Source of the DNA: Peterkaempfera bronchialis
GTDB lineage: Bacteria; Actinomycetota; Actinomycetes; Streptomycetales; Streptomycetaceae
Direction: 5' to 3'
Assembly: GCF_003258605.2 (NCBI RefSeq)
Contig: NZ_CP031264.1
Span: forward strand, 3,162,001 to 3,226,000
Length of the DNA stretch: 64,000 bases
Shown here: positions 36,825 through 44,452 of the stretch, in pieces
How positions within the stretch are numbered: the stretch's first letter is position 1
Layout: the number at the start of each line of letters is the position of its first letter
Translations under genes and position numbers: made by a program
Notes under the pieces: model-generated
The model's input: the letters and a program-made list of their open reading frames with translations, nothing else
Database searches by the model: none
What the model was told of the DNA's origin: nothing

Positions 36825-37747
36825 GCACGCAACCGAGCCTGCCGGGCCCCGCCTGGACGGCTGCGGCCGACACCGTAAGGGAGACCGTCCGCCGGACCAG
36901 GGAAGCCACCCGGGAGCCCGCACTGAGCGGCGGGGCCGCCGCCCTCTGCCCGGCCGAGGCCCAGCGGGTCAGGCAACTGCTGCGGCGCGTACTGGACGAC
37001 CAGCGGGACGGCCTGTCCGCCCTCGCCGACGACCTGGCCAGGGACGCCGCCCGACTGACCCGCCTCACCCGCACGGCACCACCCGGGCTGCGCCGCAATG
37101 CGTCGGCCATGCGGCGGGGGCGACGCCTCACCAGCCACCACCCCTCGCACAGCGGCCACGAGCCCGCCGACGACACGGCCGATCCGCCGACCCCCCAGCC
37201 CGGCGCCTCCACCCCCGAGGCACGCCCTCACCTCGGCAGAACGACCACAACCCAACCCCACGACCGCACCGACGCCACCGCCCGCCGGACACGACCCCAT
37301 CCCGGCAGAGCGGCAACGAACCCCGGCCGGAGGGTCGGGCCATCAGGCGCTGGGGGCCGGGGCCGCGCCTGCCGAGGGCAGCAGCGCGCGGCGGGCCTGG
37401 TGGGCGGGGGCGGTCTTGGGGGCGCCGGTGGAGAGGCCCGCCAGCGGATCGGTACCGGCGGGCGCGACGGTGACGCCCAGGCACGCCCCAACCCCGGCAG
37501 GGCCGACACCACTACCCCCGCCGACACCACCACCCCCGAGGCACGCCCCCGACCCGGCGGAGCCGACACCGCTACCCCCACCAACACCACCATCCCCGGG
37601 GCACACCCCGACCCCGGCAGGGCCGACACCGCTACCCCCACCGACACCACCACCCCCGAGGCACGCCCCCGCTCCGGCGGAGCCGACACCGCTACCCCCA
37701 CCAACACCACCACCCCCGGGGCACGCCCCCGCTCCGGCGGAGCCGTG
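36821..37747 (+). CDS. Helical protein with Thr/Pro repeat tail, 3' end unresolved
   Basis: Coupled to the previous gene by ATGA. The first about 95 residues are a helical domain ('AWTAAADTVRETVRRTREATRE', 'EAQRVRQLLRRVLDDQRDGLSALADDLARDAARLTRLTR'), probably a partner of the upstream protein. It then turns low-complexity, and from codon about 125 shows 'TPEARP.LGR' wording that recurs in the 60-bp tandem repeats at 37480-37745 as 'TTPEARPRPGGADTATP'. The reading frame does not meet a stop before running antisense through the next genes. The true end is therefore unknown: a frameshift, an assembly slip in the repeat, or an unusual convergent overlap. The end given is the end of the repeats, not a stop codon. 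Confidence 0.5.
37480..37745. repeat. 60-bp tandem repeat, 4.4 copies
   Basis: Units start at 37480, 37540, 37600, 37660 and (partial) 37720, exactly 60 bases apart. They differ at a few sites, with alternating GAGG/GGGG joints that suggest a 120-bp higher-order unit. 60 is a multiple of three, so the repeat keeps frame. In the frame of the upstream gene each unit reads as a Thr/Pro/Asp-rich 20-residue module. Confidence 0.9.
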
Positions 37748-37774
37748 GGGGGCCGGCGGGGCCGCGTGGGGGGC

Positions 37775-38656
37775 TCAGCGCAGTACCGGGAGGTGGCCGG
37801 AGAGGTCGCTCCGCTCGCCGCTGGCGGTGACCGCCCCGGTCTCGACGGCGTCGGCCCAGGCGGTGCGGCCGGTCGCCAGGCGGATCCAGGTGAGCGGATC
37901 GGTCTCCACCACATTGGGCGGGGTCCCACGGGTGTGCCGTGGGCCTTCCACGCACTGCACCACGGCATAGGGCGGCACCCGCAGCTCGACCGCCCCGCCG
38001 GGGGCCGCCTCGGCGAGCGTGTCCGCGAGCAGCCGGGTCGCCGAGGCCAGCGCCTGCCGGTCGTGCCGGAAGTCCTCCGGGGCGGCCAGCGGGTTGGCCA
38101 CACCCTGTGCACGGGCCGCCCGGCCGACCGCCTCCGCCAGGTCGTCGGCGTGGACGACGGTCTCCAGCAGCCGGGTCACCAGGTAGTCGGCCAGCCGGAT
38201 CGGCCCGAACCGGATGGCGATGCGGCGAGTGGGATCGGCCGCCTCCGGCCCGGCCAGGATCTCCAGCAGGGAGTCGGCAGCGGTGTCCAACCGCCCGGCC
38301 ACGGCCTCCGATGTGACCTCCGGCCGGTGCTGCGGCCCCTGGGCGATGTCTGCGGCGGCCGTCCGGGTCACCCGGGCCCAGCCGGTCAGGGTCAGCGGCT
38401 CGCCGTCCGGTACCGGGTCGTCCAGATGGCGCGGCACCCAGTCCAGGACGAAACCCAGGTGCATGATCAGGTCCCGCACCGTCCAGTCGCCCAGCCGGGT
38501 CGGCGCGGCCAGCAGGGCCTCCGCCCGTGGGTGCGCGCACAGGCTGTGGACGGCGGTGCGCAGCTCCTCCGTCTGGGCGGCCAGTGCGGCCCGGACCCGG
38601 GCCGGGTCATAGCTTCGGATACGGCGGGACCCCTTGCGGGCGCTGGGCTGCGGCAT
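37775..38656 (-). CDS. Maleylpyruvate isomerase N-terminal-domain / DinB-like protein
   Basis: 293 residues. N-terminal four-helix mycothiol-type domain: 'LAAQTEELRTAVHSLCAHPRAEALLAAPTRLGDWTVRDLIMHLGFVLDW', with W-x-V-x-D-L-x-x-H typical of the metal-binding/mycothiol-dependent family. A second His-containing helix 'LVTRLLETVVHADDLAEAVG' is followed by a sterol-carrier-like C-terminal domain ('GGAVELRVPPYAVVQCVEG', 'TDPLTWIRLATGRTAW'). It could be a mycothiol-dependent isomerase or transferase, substrate unknown. The gene between purF and purL in S. coelicolor is of this type. Confidence 0.88.
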   Translation of the reverse strand: MPQPSARKGSRRIRSYDPARVRAALAAQTEELRTAVHSLCAHPRAEALLAAPTRLGDWTVRDLIMHLGFVLDWVPRHLDDPVPDGEPLTLTGWARVTRTAAADIAQGPQHRPEVTSEAVAGRLDTAADSLLEILAGPEAADPTRRIAIRFGPIRLADYLVTRLLETVVHADDLAEAVGRAARAQGVANPLAAPEDFRHDRQALASATRLLADTLAEAAPGGAVELRVPPYAVVQCVEGPRHTRGTPPNVVETDPLTWIRLATGRTAWADAVETGAVTASGERSDLSGHLPVLR

Positions 38657-38763
38657 GCGCCGAGCCTAGCCACCCCGGGTCGGGCGGCCATTGCACACAC
38701 GGAACCGGCGGGAGACCGGAGACGGCCAGGCCCTCCGGCGCGCGGTGGCCGCCGCACGCCGAA

Positions 38764-38793
38764 GGGCGGCCCGCCCGTTCGGATGGGCCGCCC
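38764..38793 (-). terminator. Terminator of purL
   Basis: GGGCGGCCC/GGGCCGCCC stem with a 12-base loop, about 30 bases past the purL stop. Confidence 0.7.
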
Positions 38794-38824
38794 CTCTGGC
38801 GGTGCGTTGGCGGTGCGGTGGCGG

Positions 38825-41080
38825 TCAGACCAGCAGGGCCGGGAAGGTCGCGCTGTGCGCGGTGCGCAGCTCGTCCAGGGTGACGGTGAAGTGGCCCTGG
38901 ACGTCGATGGTGTCGCCGTCCACCACGCCGATGCGGGCGGCCGGGAGGCCCCGGGCGCCGCACATGTCGGTGAAGCGCAGCTCCTCGCTGCGGGGCACGG
39001 AGACGATCGCCCGGCCGGCCGACTCGGAGAAGAGCAGCACAAACGGGTCGGTGCCCTGCGGGACCACGATCCGGGCGCCCTGCCCGCCCTTGAGGCAGCT
39101 CTCCACCAGGGCCTGCGCCAGGCCGCCGTCGGAGAGGTCGTGCGCCGCGTCGATCATGCCGTCGCGGGAGGCGGCGATCAGGATCTCGGCCAGCAGCCGC
39201 TCGCGCTCCAGGTCCACCTTGGGCGGCAGACCGCCCAGGTGGTCGTGGGCGACCTGGGCCCAGGTGGAGCCGCCGAGCTCGTCCTCGGTGTCGCCGAGGA
39301 GGTAGACCAGCTGGCCCTCCTCCCGGAACGCCATCGGGGTCCGCCGGGTGACGTCGTCGATGACGCCGAGCACGCCCACCACCGGGGTGGGGTGGATGGC
39401 GACCTCGCCGGTCTGGTTGTAGAGCGACACATTGCCGCCGGTGACCGGGGTGCCGAGCACCTGGCAGGCGTCGGCCAGACCACGGCAGGCCTCGGCGAAC
39501 TGCCACATGACCGCCGGGTCCTCGGGGGAGCCGAAGTTGAGGCAGTCGGTGACGGCGAGCGGCTTGGCGCCGGTGGCGGCGACATTGCGGTACGCCTCGG
39601 CCAGGGCCAGCTGGGCGCCGGTGTAGGGGTCGAGCTTGGCATAGCGGCCGTTGCCGTCGGTGGCCACCGCGACGCCGAGGTTGGTCTCCTCGTCGATGCG
39701 GATCATGCCGGCGTCCTCGGGCTGGGCGAGGACGGTGTTGCCGAGCACATAGCGGTCGTACTGCGAGGTGACCCAGGACTTGTCGGCCTGGTTGGGGTGC
39801 GAGGCCACGGCCAGCAGGGTGGCCTTGAGCTCGTCGCCGCCGGCCGGGCGCTTGAGGCGGTCTGCGGTGGGCGCGTCGGCCTGGAGCTCGTCCTGCCAGT
39901 CGGGGCGAGCGTAGGGGCGCTGGTAGGTGGGGCCCTCATGGGCGACGGTGCGCGGCGGTACGTCCACCACCTGCTCGCCGTGCCAGAAGATCTCCAGCCG
40001 CTCGCCGTCGGTGACCTCACCGATCACGGTGGCGATGACGTCCCACTTCTCGCAGATCTCCAGGAAGCGGTCGACCTTGCCGGGCTCCACGATGGCGCAC
40101 ATGCGCTCCTGCGACTCGCTCATGAGGATCTCCTCCGGCGAGAGCGTGGCATCGCGCAGCGGCACCCGGTCCAGCTCCACCCGCATGCCGCCGGAGCCGG
40201 CCGAGGCCAGCTCGCTGGTGGCGCAGGAGAGGCCGGCGCCACCCAGGTCCTGGATGCCGACGACCAGCTTCTCGGCGAAGACCTCCAGGGTGCACTCGAT
40301 GAGCAGCTTCTCCTGGAAGGGGTCGCCGACCTGGACGGCAGGCCGCTTGGTGGGCTTGCTGTCGTCGAAGGTCTCCGAGGCGAGCACGGAGACACCGCCG
40401 ATGCCGTCGCCGCCGGTGCGGGCGCCGTACAGGATGACCTTGTTCCCGGCGCCGCTGGCCTTGGCGAGGTGGATGTCCTCGTGCTTCATCACGCCCACGC
40501 AGAGCGCGTTGACCAGCGGGTTTCCCTGGTAGCAGGGGTCGAAGACGACCTCGCCGCCGATGTTGGGCAGGCCGAGGCAGTTGCCGTAGCCGCCGATGCC
40601 GGCGACGACGCCCGGCAGCACCCGCTTGGTGTCGGGGTGGTCGGCGGCGCCGAAGCGCAGCGGGTCCATCACCGCGACCGGGCGGGCGCCCATGGCGAGG
40701 ATGTCGCGGACGATGCCGCCGATGCCGGTGGCCGCGCCCTGGTAGGGCTCGACATAGGAGGGGTGGTTGTGCGACTCGACCTTGAAGGTGACCGCATAGC
40801 CCTGGCCCACGTCGACGACGCCGGCGTTCTCGCCGATGCCGACCAGCATGGCGTCGGAGGCCGGGGCCTTCTCGCCGAACTGCTTGAGGTGGACCTTGCT
40901 GGACTTGTAGGAACAGTGCTCCGACCACATGACGGAGTACATGGCCAGCTCGGCGCCGGTGGGGCGGCGGCCGAGGATGGTGCGGATGCGCTCGTACTCG
41001 TCCTGCTTGAGCCCCAGCTCTGCCCAGGGCTGCTCGACGTCGGGGGACTGGGACGCGTACTCGACGGTGTCCAGGGTCAC
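38825..41080 (-). CDS. purL: FGAM synthase large subunit PurL
   Basis: 751 residues from the GTG at 41080. ATP-dependent synthase part of the three-component (PurS-PurQ-PurL) FGAM synthase, taking ammonia from PurQ to convert FGAR to FGAM. Motifs: '[12 protein letters not shown]', '[10 protein letters not shown]', '[12 protein letters not shown]', '[11 protein letters not shown]', 'GVQDLGGAG'-like '[11 protein letters not shown]', 'SESQERM' and '[10 protein letters not shown]'. Length suits the small PurL. The start codon and its Shine-Dalgarno lie inside an 89-bp tandem duplication, and the start overlaps the stop of a 30-codon leader ORF (GTGA). Confidence 0.97.
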   Translation of the reverse strand: MTLDTVEYASQSPDVEQPWAELGLKQDEYERIRTILGRRPTGAELAMYSVMWSEHCSYKSSKVHLKQFGEKAPASDAMLVGIGENAGVVDVGQGYAVTFKVESHNHPSYVEPYQGAATGIGGIVRDILAMGARPVAVMDPLRFGAADHPDTKRVLPGVVAGIGGYGNCLGLPNIGGEVVFDPCYQGNPLVNALCVGVMKHEDIHLAKASGAGNKVILYGARTGGDGIGGVSVLASETFDDSKPTKRPAVQVGDPFQEKLLIECTLEVFAEKLVVGIQDLGGAGLSCATSELASAGSGGMRVELDRVPLRDATLSPEEILMSESQERMCAIVEPGKVDRFLEICEKWDVIATVIGEVTDGERLEIFWHGEQVVDVPPRTVAHEGPTYQRPYARPDWQDELQADAPTADRLKRPAGGDELKATLLAVASHPNQADKSWVTSQYDRYVLGNTVLAQPEDAGMIRIDEETNLGVAVATDGNGRYAKLDPYTGAQLALAEAYRNVAATGAKPLAVTDCLNFGSPEDPAVMWQFAEACRGLADACQVLGTPVTGGNVSLYNQTGEVAIHPTPVVGVLGVIDDVTRRTPMAFREEGQLVYLLGDTEDELGGSTWAQVAHDHLGGLPPKVDLERERLLAEILIAASRDGMIDAAHDLSDGGLAQALVESCLKGGQGARIVVPQGTDPFVLLFSESAGRAIVSVPRSEELRFTDMCGARGLPAARIGVVDGDTIDVQGHFTVTLDELRTAHSATFPALLV

Positions 41081-41253
41081 GCTCGCTCGCTCCTTCGCGC
41101 GTGGGTGGTTCCGGCGGTGGGAGCTGGGGCGCTCACTCGTTCGCACGCCGTTCCGGTGTCCAGGGTCACGCTCGCTCGCTCCTTCGCGCGTGGGTGGTTC
41201 CGGCGCTGGGAGCTGGGGCGCTCACTCGTTCGCACGCCGTTCCGGTGTCCAGG
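41066..41253. repeat. 89-bp tandem duplication across the purL start
   Basis: Units begin at 41066, 41155 and (ten-base partial) 41244, so the period is 89 bases. The two full units differ at one base (GCGGTGGG versus GCGCTGGG). Each unit carries, on the minus strand, GAAGGAGCGAGCGAGC followed by a GTGACCCTGGACACC start region. The ribosome binding site and start of purL have thus been duplicated into the purQ-purL junction. Confidence 0.95.
41077..41169 (-). CDS. Leader ORF 2 of purL (duplication-derived)
   Basis: 30 codons. It starts at the duplicated purL GTG, with the same first five residues MTLDT as PurL. It then reads '[15 protein letters not shown]', '[10 protein letters not shown]' and stops in a TGA that overlaps the real purL GTG (GTGA). 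It has the same Shine-Dalgarno as purL. Probably matters through translational coupling rather than through its peptide. Confidence 0.5.
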   Translation of the reverse strand: MTLDTGTACERVSAPAPTAGTTHARRSERA

Positions 41254-41267
41254 TGCTGCTGCGACAT
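41166..41267 (-). CDS. Leader ORF 1 between purQ and purL
   Basis: 33 codons. Its ATG shares a base with the purQ stop (TGATG), and its stop TGA overlaps the GTG of leader ORF 2. After 'MSQQHLDT' it encodes the same '[24 protein letters not shown]' peptide as ORF 2. Together the two ORFs bridge purQ to purL without any gap in translation. Confidence 0.5.
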   Translation of the reverse strand: MSQQHLDTGTACERVSAPAPSAGTTHARRSERA

Positions 41268-41944
41268 CAGGCGTCGACCAGCTTCTTCAGGATCGAGGTG
41301 AAGAACCCGAGGCCCTCGGTGCCGGGGCCGGTAAGCGGCTCCACGGCGTGCTCGGGGTGCGGCATCAGGCCGACCACATTGCCGGCGGCGTTGGTGATGC
41401 CGGCGATGTCGCGGTAGGACCCGTTGGGGTTGACGTCCAGGTAGCGGGCGACGACCCGGCCCTCGGCCTCCAGGGCGTCCAGGGTGTGCTCGGCGGCGAC
41501 GAAGCGGCCCTCGCCGTTCTTCAGCGGCACGGTGATCTCCTGGCCCTGGGCGTAGTCCGAGGTCCAGGCGGTGGCGGCGTTCTCGATGCGCAGCCTCTGG
41601 TCGCGGCAGCCGAAGTGCAGGGAGTCGTTGCGGGTGAGCGCGCCCGGCAGCAGGTGGGACTCGCACAGCACCTGGAAGCCGTTGCAGATGCCGAGCACCG
41701 GCATGCCCTCGTTCGCCTGCGCGATGATGGTCTCCATCACCGGCGAGAACCGGGAGATGGCACCGCAGCGCAGGTAGTCGCCGTAGGAGAAGCCGCCGGG
41801 GAGGATCACCGCGTCGACCTGGTGGAGGTCCTGGTCGCGGTGCCAGAGGGCGACCGGTTCGGCACCGGCGAGGCGTACCGCGCGCTGGGCGTCGCGGTCG
41901 TCGAGTGAACCGGGGAAAGTGACGACGCCGACGCGGACGGTCAC
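41267..41944 (-). CDS. purQ: FGAM synthase glutaminase subunit PurQ
   Basis: 225 residues, GTG start overlapping the purS stop (GTGA). Class I glutamine amidotransferase: oxyanion region '[13 protein letters not shown]', nucleophile Cys in '[11 protein letters not shown]'-like '[13 protein letters not shown]', and His/Glu of the triad in '[11 protein letters not shown]'. Releases ammonia from glutamine for PurL. The stop overlaps leader ORF 1. Confidence 0.97.
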   Translation of the reverse strand: MTVRVGVVTFPGSLDDRDAQRAVRLAGAEPVALWHRDQDLHQVDAVILPGGFSYGDYLRCGAISRFSPVMETIIAQANEGMPVLGICNGFQVLCESHLLPGALTRNDSLHFGCRDQRLRIENAATAWTSDYAQGQEITVPLKNGEGRFVAAEHTLDALEAEGRVVARYLDVNPNGSYRDIAGITNAAGNVVGLMPHPEHAVEPLTGPGTEGLGFFTSILKKLVDA

Positions 41945-42195
41945 TTTGCCTCCTCCTCGATGCGCACGGTGAAGTCCTCGATCACGGTGTTGGCGAGGAA
42001 GGTCTCGGCCGCCTCGCGGATGCGGGCCAGGGCGGCCTCGTCGGCGGGGCCGTCCAGCTCGAGTTCGAAGCGCTTTCCCTGGCGGACGTCCGAGATCCCG
42101 TCAAATCCCAGGCGCGGCAGCGCACGCTGCACCGCCTGGCCCTGGGGGTCGAGGATCTCCGGCTTGAGCATGACGTCGACAACGACGCGTGCCAC
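41941..42195 (-). CDS. purS: FGAM synthase subunit PurS
   Basis: 84 residues from a GTG: '[30 protein letters not shown]' and '[14 protein letters not shown]'. Small dimeric subunit that joins PurQ to PurL in Gram-positive FGAM synthase. First gene of the purS-purQ-(leaders)-purL transcript, with its promoter in the 513-base region upstream. Confidence 0.96.
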   Translation of the reverse strand: MARVVVDVMLKPEILDPQGQAVQRALPRLGFDGISDVRQGKRFELELDGPADEAALARIREAAETFLANTVIEDFTVRIEEEAK

Positions 42196-42708
42196 TGGCA
42201 CTCCCGATGTTGGTGCGTGTGGGCGGGAACCCCAGAATACCCAGCGTTTCGGGGTCTCCGGCGGCCCGGCAGGCGCAACGCGCGTAGACCGATGTCCCTG
42301 GTCCGCGCCCCCGGCGACCCGGGACACGCGGTGCGGCCAGGCCGCGCCGGGCGCCGGGAAATGCACCTCTTTTGCCGGATTCAGCACCGTGGGCGGCGAC
42401 CCGGCGAAGGCTGCGGGGAAGGCTGCGGGGAACGCCGTCATTACCGGCACTCCGGGCAGATCGACCGGTCGTATCGGCAGGGTATCCAGCAGAGTATGGA
42501 ACCGATCCGGATATTCCGCCAGAGAAAAGTAGAGGGTTCAATTCTGGCCAGGTTTTGGTGCAGAATAAGGGCACCGGTTGCGACAGGTGGTTCGCACCCA
42601 GCGGGACGTCATGCCCTGCGGCGAACCGCATGGCAGCCGGTGCACACCTGGTCGCCCGGCGCCCCCCGGCGCCGTCGGCGGCCGTATTGCCCGAGAGGAT
42701 TGACACCC
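42196..42708. other. Divergent purS / lsrL control region
   Basis: 513 bases with no convincing gene. An A/T-richer tract at about 42500-42570 (unusual in this window) lies 140-210 bases upstream of lsrL and may hold its promoter or its own Lsr2-type binding site. A GGTTCGC/GCGAACC inverted repeat (42589-42627, 25-base spacer) is also present. Confidence 0.45.
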
Positions 42709-43026
42709 ATGGCACAGCGTGTAGTGGTCACGCTCTCCGACGACCTGGACGGCGGTGCGGCGGAGGAAACCGTCCACTTCGGCATCGACGGCAAGTCGTA
42801 CGAGATCGACCTGTCCGCCGAGAACGCCGAGAAGCTGCGGGAGGTCCTCGCCCCCTATGTGGCGGCCGGCCGCCGGCAGAGCCGGACCGGCAAGTCGTTC
42901 CGGCGTACCGCCCTCGCCCCCGACCCGGCAGCCGTGCGCGCCTGGGCGCAGTCGCACGGCATGGACCTGCCCGCGCGCGGTCGCATCCCCAAGCACGTGT
43001 ACGAGAAGTTCGCCGAGGCGAGCTGA
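42709..43026 (+). CDS. lsrL: Lsr2-family nucleoid-associated protein (LsrL type)
   Basis: 105 residues. N-terminal dimerisation domain 'QRVVVTLSDDLDGGAAEETVHFGIDGKSYEIDLS' (as two strands) and C-terminal AT-hook-like DNA-binding domain 'RAWAQSHGMDLPARGRIPKHVYEKF' with the RGR minor-groove motif. Lsr2 proteins silence A/T-rich, often specialised-metabolism genes in Streptomyces. The place next to purS is that of the paralogue LsrL in S. coelicolor rather than of Lsr2 itself, which is inferred from memory of gene order. Shine-Dalgarno GAGAGGA upstream. Confidence 0.93.
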   Translation: MAQRVVVTLSDDLDGGAAEETVHFGIDGKSYEIDLSAENAEKLREVLAPYVAAGRRQSRTGKSFRRTALAPDPAAVRAWAQSHGMDLPARGRIPKHVYEKFAEAS

Positions 43027-43033
43027 GGCACCC

Positions 43034-43079
43034 GGCCCCGCCACCGCACCGGGCCCAGAACGGGCGCGGCGGCGGGGCC
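43034..43079 (+). terminator. Terminator of lsrL
   Basis: GGCCCCGCC/GGCGGGGCC with a GC-rich inner hairpin, eight bases past the stop. Confidence 0.6.
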
Positions 43080-43165
43080 GCCACAACTACCCCCGCGGAT
43101 GTTGTAGAGTTCTTCTCGTCACCACGGCCCGGAAGGGTCGCGGGGGCAGGTGCCGAAGGCACCAG

Positions 43166-43238
43166 GCGGACGTGGCTCAGTTGGTAGAGCATCACCTTGC
43201 CAAGGTGAGGGTCGCGAGTTCGAATCTCGTCGTCCGCT
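43166..43238 (+). tRNA. tRNA-Gly (GCC), copy 1
   Basis: 73 bases: acceptor GCGGACG/CGTCCGC, anticodon loop TTGCCAA (GCC), T-loop AGTTCGAATCT. Confidence 0.95.
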
Positions 43239-43292
43239 CGCAGTAGGACAAACGTCCATCCTTCTTCGGAGGGGTGGTACCATACCGATCAT

Positions 43293-43365
43293 GCGGACGT
43301 GGCTCAGTTGGTAGAGCATCACCTTGCCAAGGTGAGGGTCGCGAGTTCGAATCTCGTCGTCCGCT
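43293..43365 (+). tRNA. tRNA-Gly (GCC), copy 2
   Basis: 73 bases identical to copy 1, 54 bases downstream. Both are followed by a single shared terminator. Confidence 0.95.
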
Positions 43366-43371
43366 CCAGTT

Positions 43372-43403
43372 CCGGAGGCCCACTCGAAAGAGTGGGCCTC
43401 CGG
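43372..43403 (+). terminator. Terminator of the tRNA-Gly pair
   Basis: Perfect 14-bp stem CCGGAGGCCCACTC/GAGTGGGCCTCCGG with GAAA loop, followed by CGTTT. Confidence 0.85.
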
Positions 43404-43492
43404 CGTTTCCGTATGCCCGGGATACCCGGGGGATGCCGATGGGTCCGGCCGCCGACCGCCTGGTGCGGTCGGCGGCCGGACCGCCGGAGTCC

Positions 43493-44410
43493 CTAGGACC
43501 AGGGCAGCCCGGTGAGCCGCTCATAGGCCTCGATGTACTTGGCCCGGCTGCGCTCGACGATCTCGTCCGGCAGGGGCGGCGGCGGAAGCTCGCCCCTATG
43601 GTCCCAGCCGGATTCCGGGGAGGAGAGCCAGTCCCGGACGAACTGCTTGTCGAACGAGAGCTGGGACCGCCCCGGCTCCCAGCTGTCGGCCGGCCAGAAG
43701 CGGGACGAGTCCGGCGTGAGCACCTCGTCGCCGAGGACCAGCCGGGGCTCCTCCTTGTCCGCGTCCGGGTCGAGACCGAACTCGAACTTGGTGTCCGCCA
43801 GGATGATCCCCCGCGACCGGGCGATGTCCCTGGCCCTGCTGTACACGGCCAGCGTCATCTGGCGCAGCTGGGCGGCCAGGTCCGGGCCGATGCGCCGGGC
43901 GACCTCCTCGTACGGCACATTCTCGTCGTGCTCGCCGACCTCGGCCTTGGTGGCCGGGGTGAAGATCGGCGCGGGCAGCTCGGAGCCGTCCACCAGGCCC
44001 TCGGGCAGGGCGAGCCCGCAGACCGTCCGGTCCCGGGCGTACTCCACCAGGCCGGAGCCGGTGAGGTAGCCGCGCGCCACGCACTCCACCGGGAGCATCT
44101 CCAGGCTGCGGCAGACCAGTGTGCGGCCCTGCCAGTCGTCCGGCGCACCGGCCGGCACCTCGGTGGAGAGCACATGGTTGGGCACCAGGTCGGCGAGCAG
44201 CTCGAACCACCAGAGCGAGAGCTGGGTGAGGATCCGGCCCTTGTCGGGGATCTCGCTGGGGAGCACCCAGTCATAGGCGGAGGTCCGGTCGCTGGCGACC
44301 ATGACCAGGTTGCCGGAGGCGTTCCGGTAGAGGTCGCGCACCTTGCCGGTGTGGATGTGGACCAGTCCGGGCACCTGCACCGGCTCAGGCTTCTCGACGA
44401 ATCCGCTCAA
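43493..44410 (-). CDS. purC: SAICAR synthetase PurC
   Basis: 305 residues from a TTG at 44410, chosen because GAGG lies nine bases upstream and the homologous N-terminus 'SGFVEKPEPVQVPG' begins here. Joins CAIR and aspartate with ATP. Motifs: 'HTGKVRDLY' (nucleotide loop), 'SDRTSAYDWVLPSEIPDKG', 'ECVARGYLTGSG', 'ILADTKFEFG' and 'LVLGDEVLTPDSSRFW'. Fits the SAICAR synthase family at full length. Its promoter would be in the short 42-base gap behind the adaptor gene or within that gene. Confidence 0.96.
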   Translation of the reverse strand: MSGFVEKPEPVQVPGLVHIHTGKVRDLYRNASGNLVMVASDRTSAYDWVLPSEIPDKGRILTQLSLWWFELLADLVPNHVLSTEVPAGAPDDWQGRTLVCRSLEMLPVECVARGYLTGSGLVEYARDRTVCGLALPEGLVDGSELPAPIFTPATKAEVGEHDENVPYEEVARRIGPDLAAQLRQMTLAVYSRARDIARSRGIILADTKFEFGLDPDADKEEPRLVLGDEVLTPDSSRFWPADSWEPGRSQLSFDKQFVRDWLSSPESGWDHRGELPPPPLPDEIVERSRAKYIEAYERLTGLPWS

Positions 44411-44452
44411 CGGTTCATACCTCGTGCTCGTGGGCTGCCTCCTGGGAGTCTT

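Noticed and set aside
37343-37606. Minus-strand frame ending 'ALLPSAGAAPAPSA' as a separate gene
   Set aside because: Most of it is the 60-bp repeat read backwards (Gly/Val-rich). It has no ribosome binding site and starts inside a repeat unit. Kept only as an uncertainty on the neighbouring gene.
37480-37745. Possible CRISPR array
   Set aside because: Units are contiguous 60-bp tandem repeats with no unique spacers. The same holds for the arrays at 54401, 61385 and 62533.
36188-41908. An open frame of about 1,900 codons on the plus strand
   Set aside because: Beyond the small gene at 36821-37747 it is antisense to the isomerase-like gene, purL and purQ, which have clear family motifs. Its length is a by-product of GC-rich codon bias.
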